From a virus, in IMG/VR virus record IMGVR_UViG_3300000563_000006, positions 185 to 48,232 of that record: 48,048 nucleotides of DNA; one strand, 5' to 3'. This document shows, piece after piece, positions 47,707 through 48,048 of the stretch; positions within the stretch are counted from its first letter, which is position 1, and each line of letters opens with the position of its first letter. Under the pieces are notes generated by a model, which was not told the DNA's origin, did not search any database, and was given only the letters and a program-made list of their open reading frames with translations. The position numbers and the translations under genes are program-made.

Positions 47707-47924
47707 GATTTTGTATCCTTGTGTTTAATATAGAAGATAGGTACATATCCTTCTTCCAACACGGTCTTTAGTTGGTGTTCTTGTTCAGGATCAAGGTCTA
47801 CTTTGGCTTCAAAAGTAGACCCTGAATGAAAATCGGTAAGTGATAAAGAAACTCCTTCTTCGGTATTATATACACTCTTCATATCCTGGTTATACCAATC
47901 CAGAAATACCAGACTAACTTTCAT
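47703..47924 (-). CDS. Hypothetical protein, 73 aa
   Basis: A small soluble protein starting MKVSLVFLDWYNQDMKSVYN, with beta-strand pattern in the first half (VSLSLTDFHSGSTFEAKVDL) and a short C-terminal strand (VPIFYIKHKDTKS). AAAGGAA lies seven bases before the ATG. No family recognised. Confidence 0.7.
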   Translation of the reverse strand: MKVSLVFLDWYNQDMKSVYNTEEGVSLSLTDFHSGSTFEAKVDLDPEQEHQLKTVLEEGYVPIFYIKHKDTKS

Positions 47925-47974
47925 ACCGCTTATTCCTTTCTTGATACCCCCTCTACTGGGAGAGGGACACGTTT

Positions 47975-48048
47975 TTAGTTCATACTAGCCTGATATAAAA
48001 TTAATTCTCTCATCACTTTCATAAGATGTTCCGCATCTTTAAAATCAT
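47975..48048 (-). CDS. C-terminal end of a gene continuing beyond the window
   Basis: An open frame reaches the window edge and stops at 47975: DFKDAEHLMKVMRELILYQA then SMN. It is helical and too short to identify. Between it and the next gene is a 6-bp hairpin CCCTCT/AGAGGG without a T run. Confidence 0.5.
   Translation of the reverse strand, partial: DFKDAEHLMKVMRELILYQASMN

Noticed and set aside
47945-47966. Hairpin CCCTCT/AGAGGG as a terminator
   Set aside because: No T run follows on either strand; at most a leader or mRNA-stabilising hairpin.

Overview
This window is part of the genome of a large tailed phage. The evidence is a contractile-type or baseplate-bearing tail module (tail assembly chaperone with a probable programmed frameshift, tape measure, hub, gp25-like and J-like baseplate proteins, fibres), a portal protein, a phage replication and recombination set, three inteins, and a dense tRNA array. 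No capsid or terminase gene is visible, so the window is not a whole genome. The host is not certain. One gene ends in a type IX secretion (T9SS) sorting domain, which points to the Bacteroidota/Ignavibacteriota/Rhodothermota-like bacteria. The promoters, however, look like ordinary sigma-70 sites (TTGACT-17-TATAAT).

Layout. (1) 38-2726, minus strand: eleven tRNA genes (Ser-GCU, Ser-UGA, Arg-UCU, Glu-UUC, Gly-UCC, Cys-GCA, Thr-UGU, Trp-CCA, Asn-GUU, Gln-UUG, Arg-ACG), a very small RNase P RNA lying with almost no spacer between tRNA-Glu and tRNA-Arg, two further structured RNA candidates, and a secreted T9SS-type protein. A promoter at 2734-2762 can drive the whole block. (2) 2805-18528, minus strand: nucleotide metabolism and DNA processing, with a class II ribonucleotide reductase carrying two inteins, dUTPase, RecU-like resolvase, phosphoesterases, DUF669-like and Sak4-like recombination proteins, DEDD exonuclease, a membrane-anchored resolvase-like nuclease, a CCA-enzyme/HD protein, and an SF2 helicase. 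(3) 18638-43039, plus strand: virion genes, ending with an intein-containing portal. They are interspersed with a sigma-70-family factor, a two-PAS sensor protein and a holin-like protein. (4) 43036-48048, minus strand: accessory genes including an ATP-dependent DNA ligase, a GNAT acetyltransferase, small membrane proteins and many short unknowns. A fragment of an Hsp20 gene lies on the plus strand.

How it fits together. The tRNAs carry no encoded CCA. The phage also brings the catalytic RNA for 5' processing (RNase P) and a protein related to CCA-adding enzymes, so it may partly control tRNA maturation. Eight strong sigma-70-like promoters with an exact 17-bp spacer were found. Three of them place the predicted start of transcription within two bases of the start codon, which suggests leaderless mRNAs. 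All function calls come from reading motifs by eye; no database search was run.
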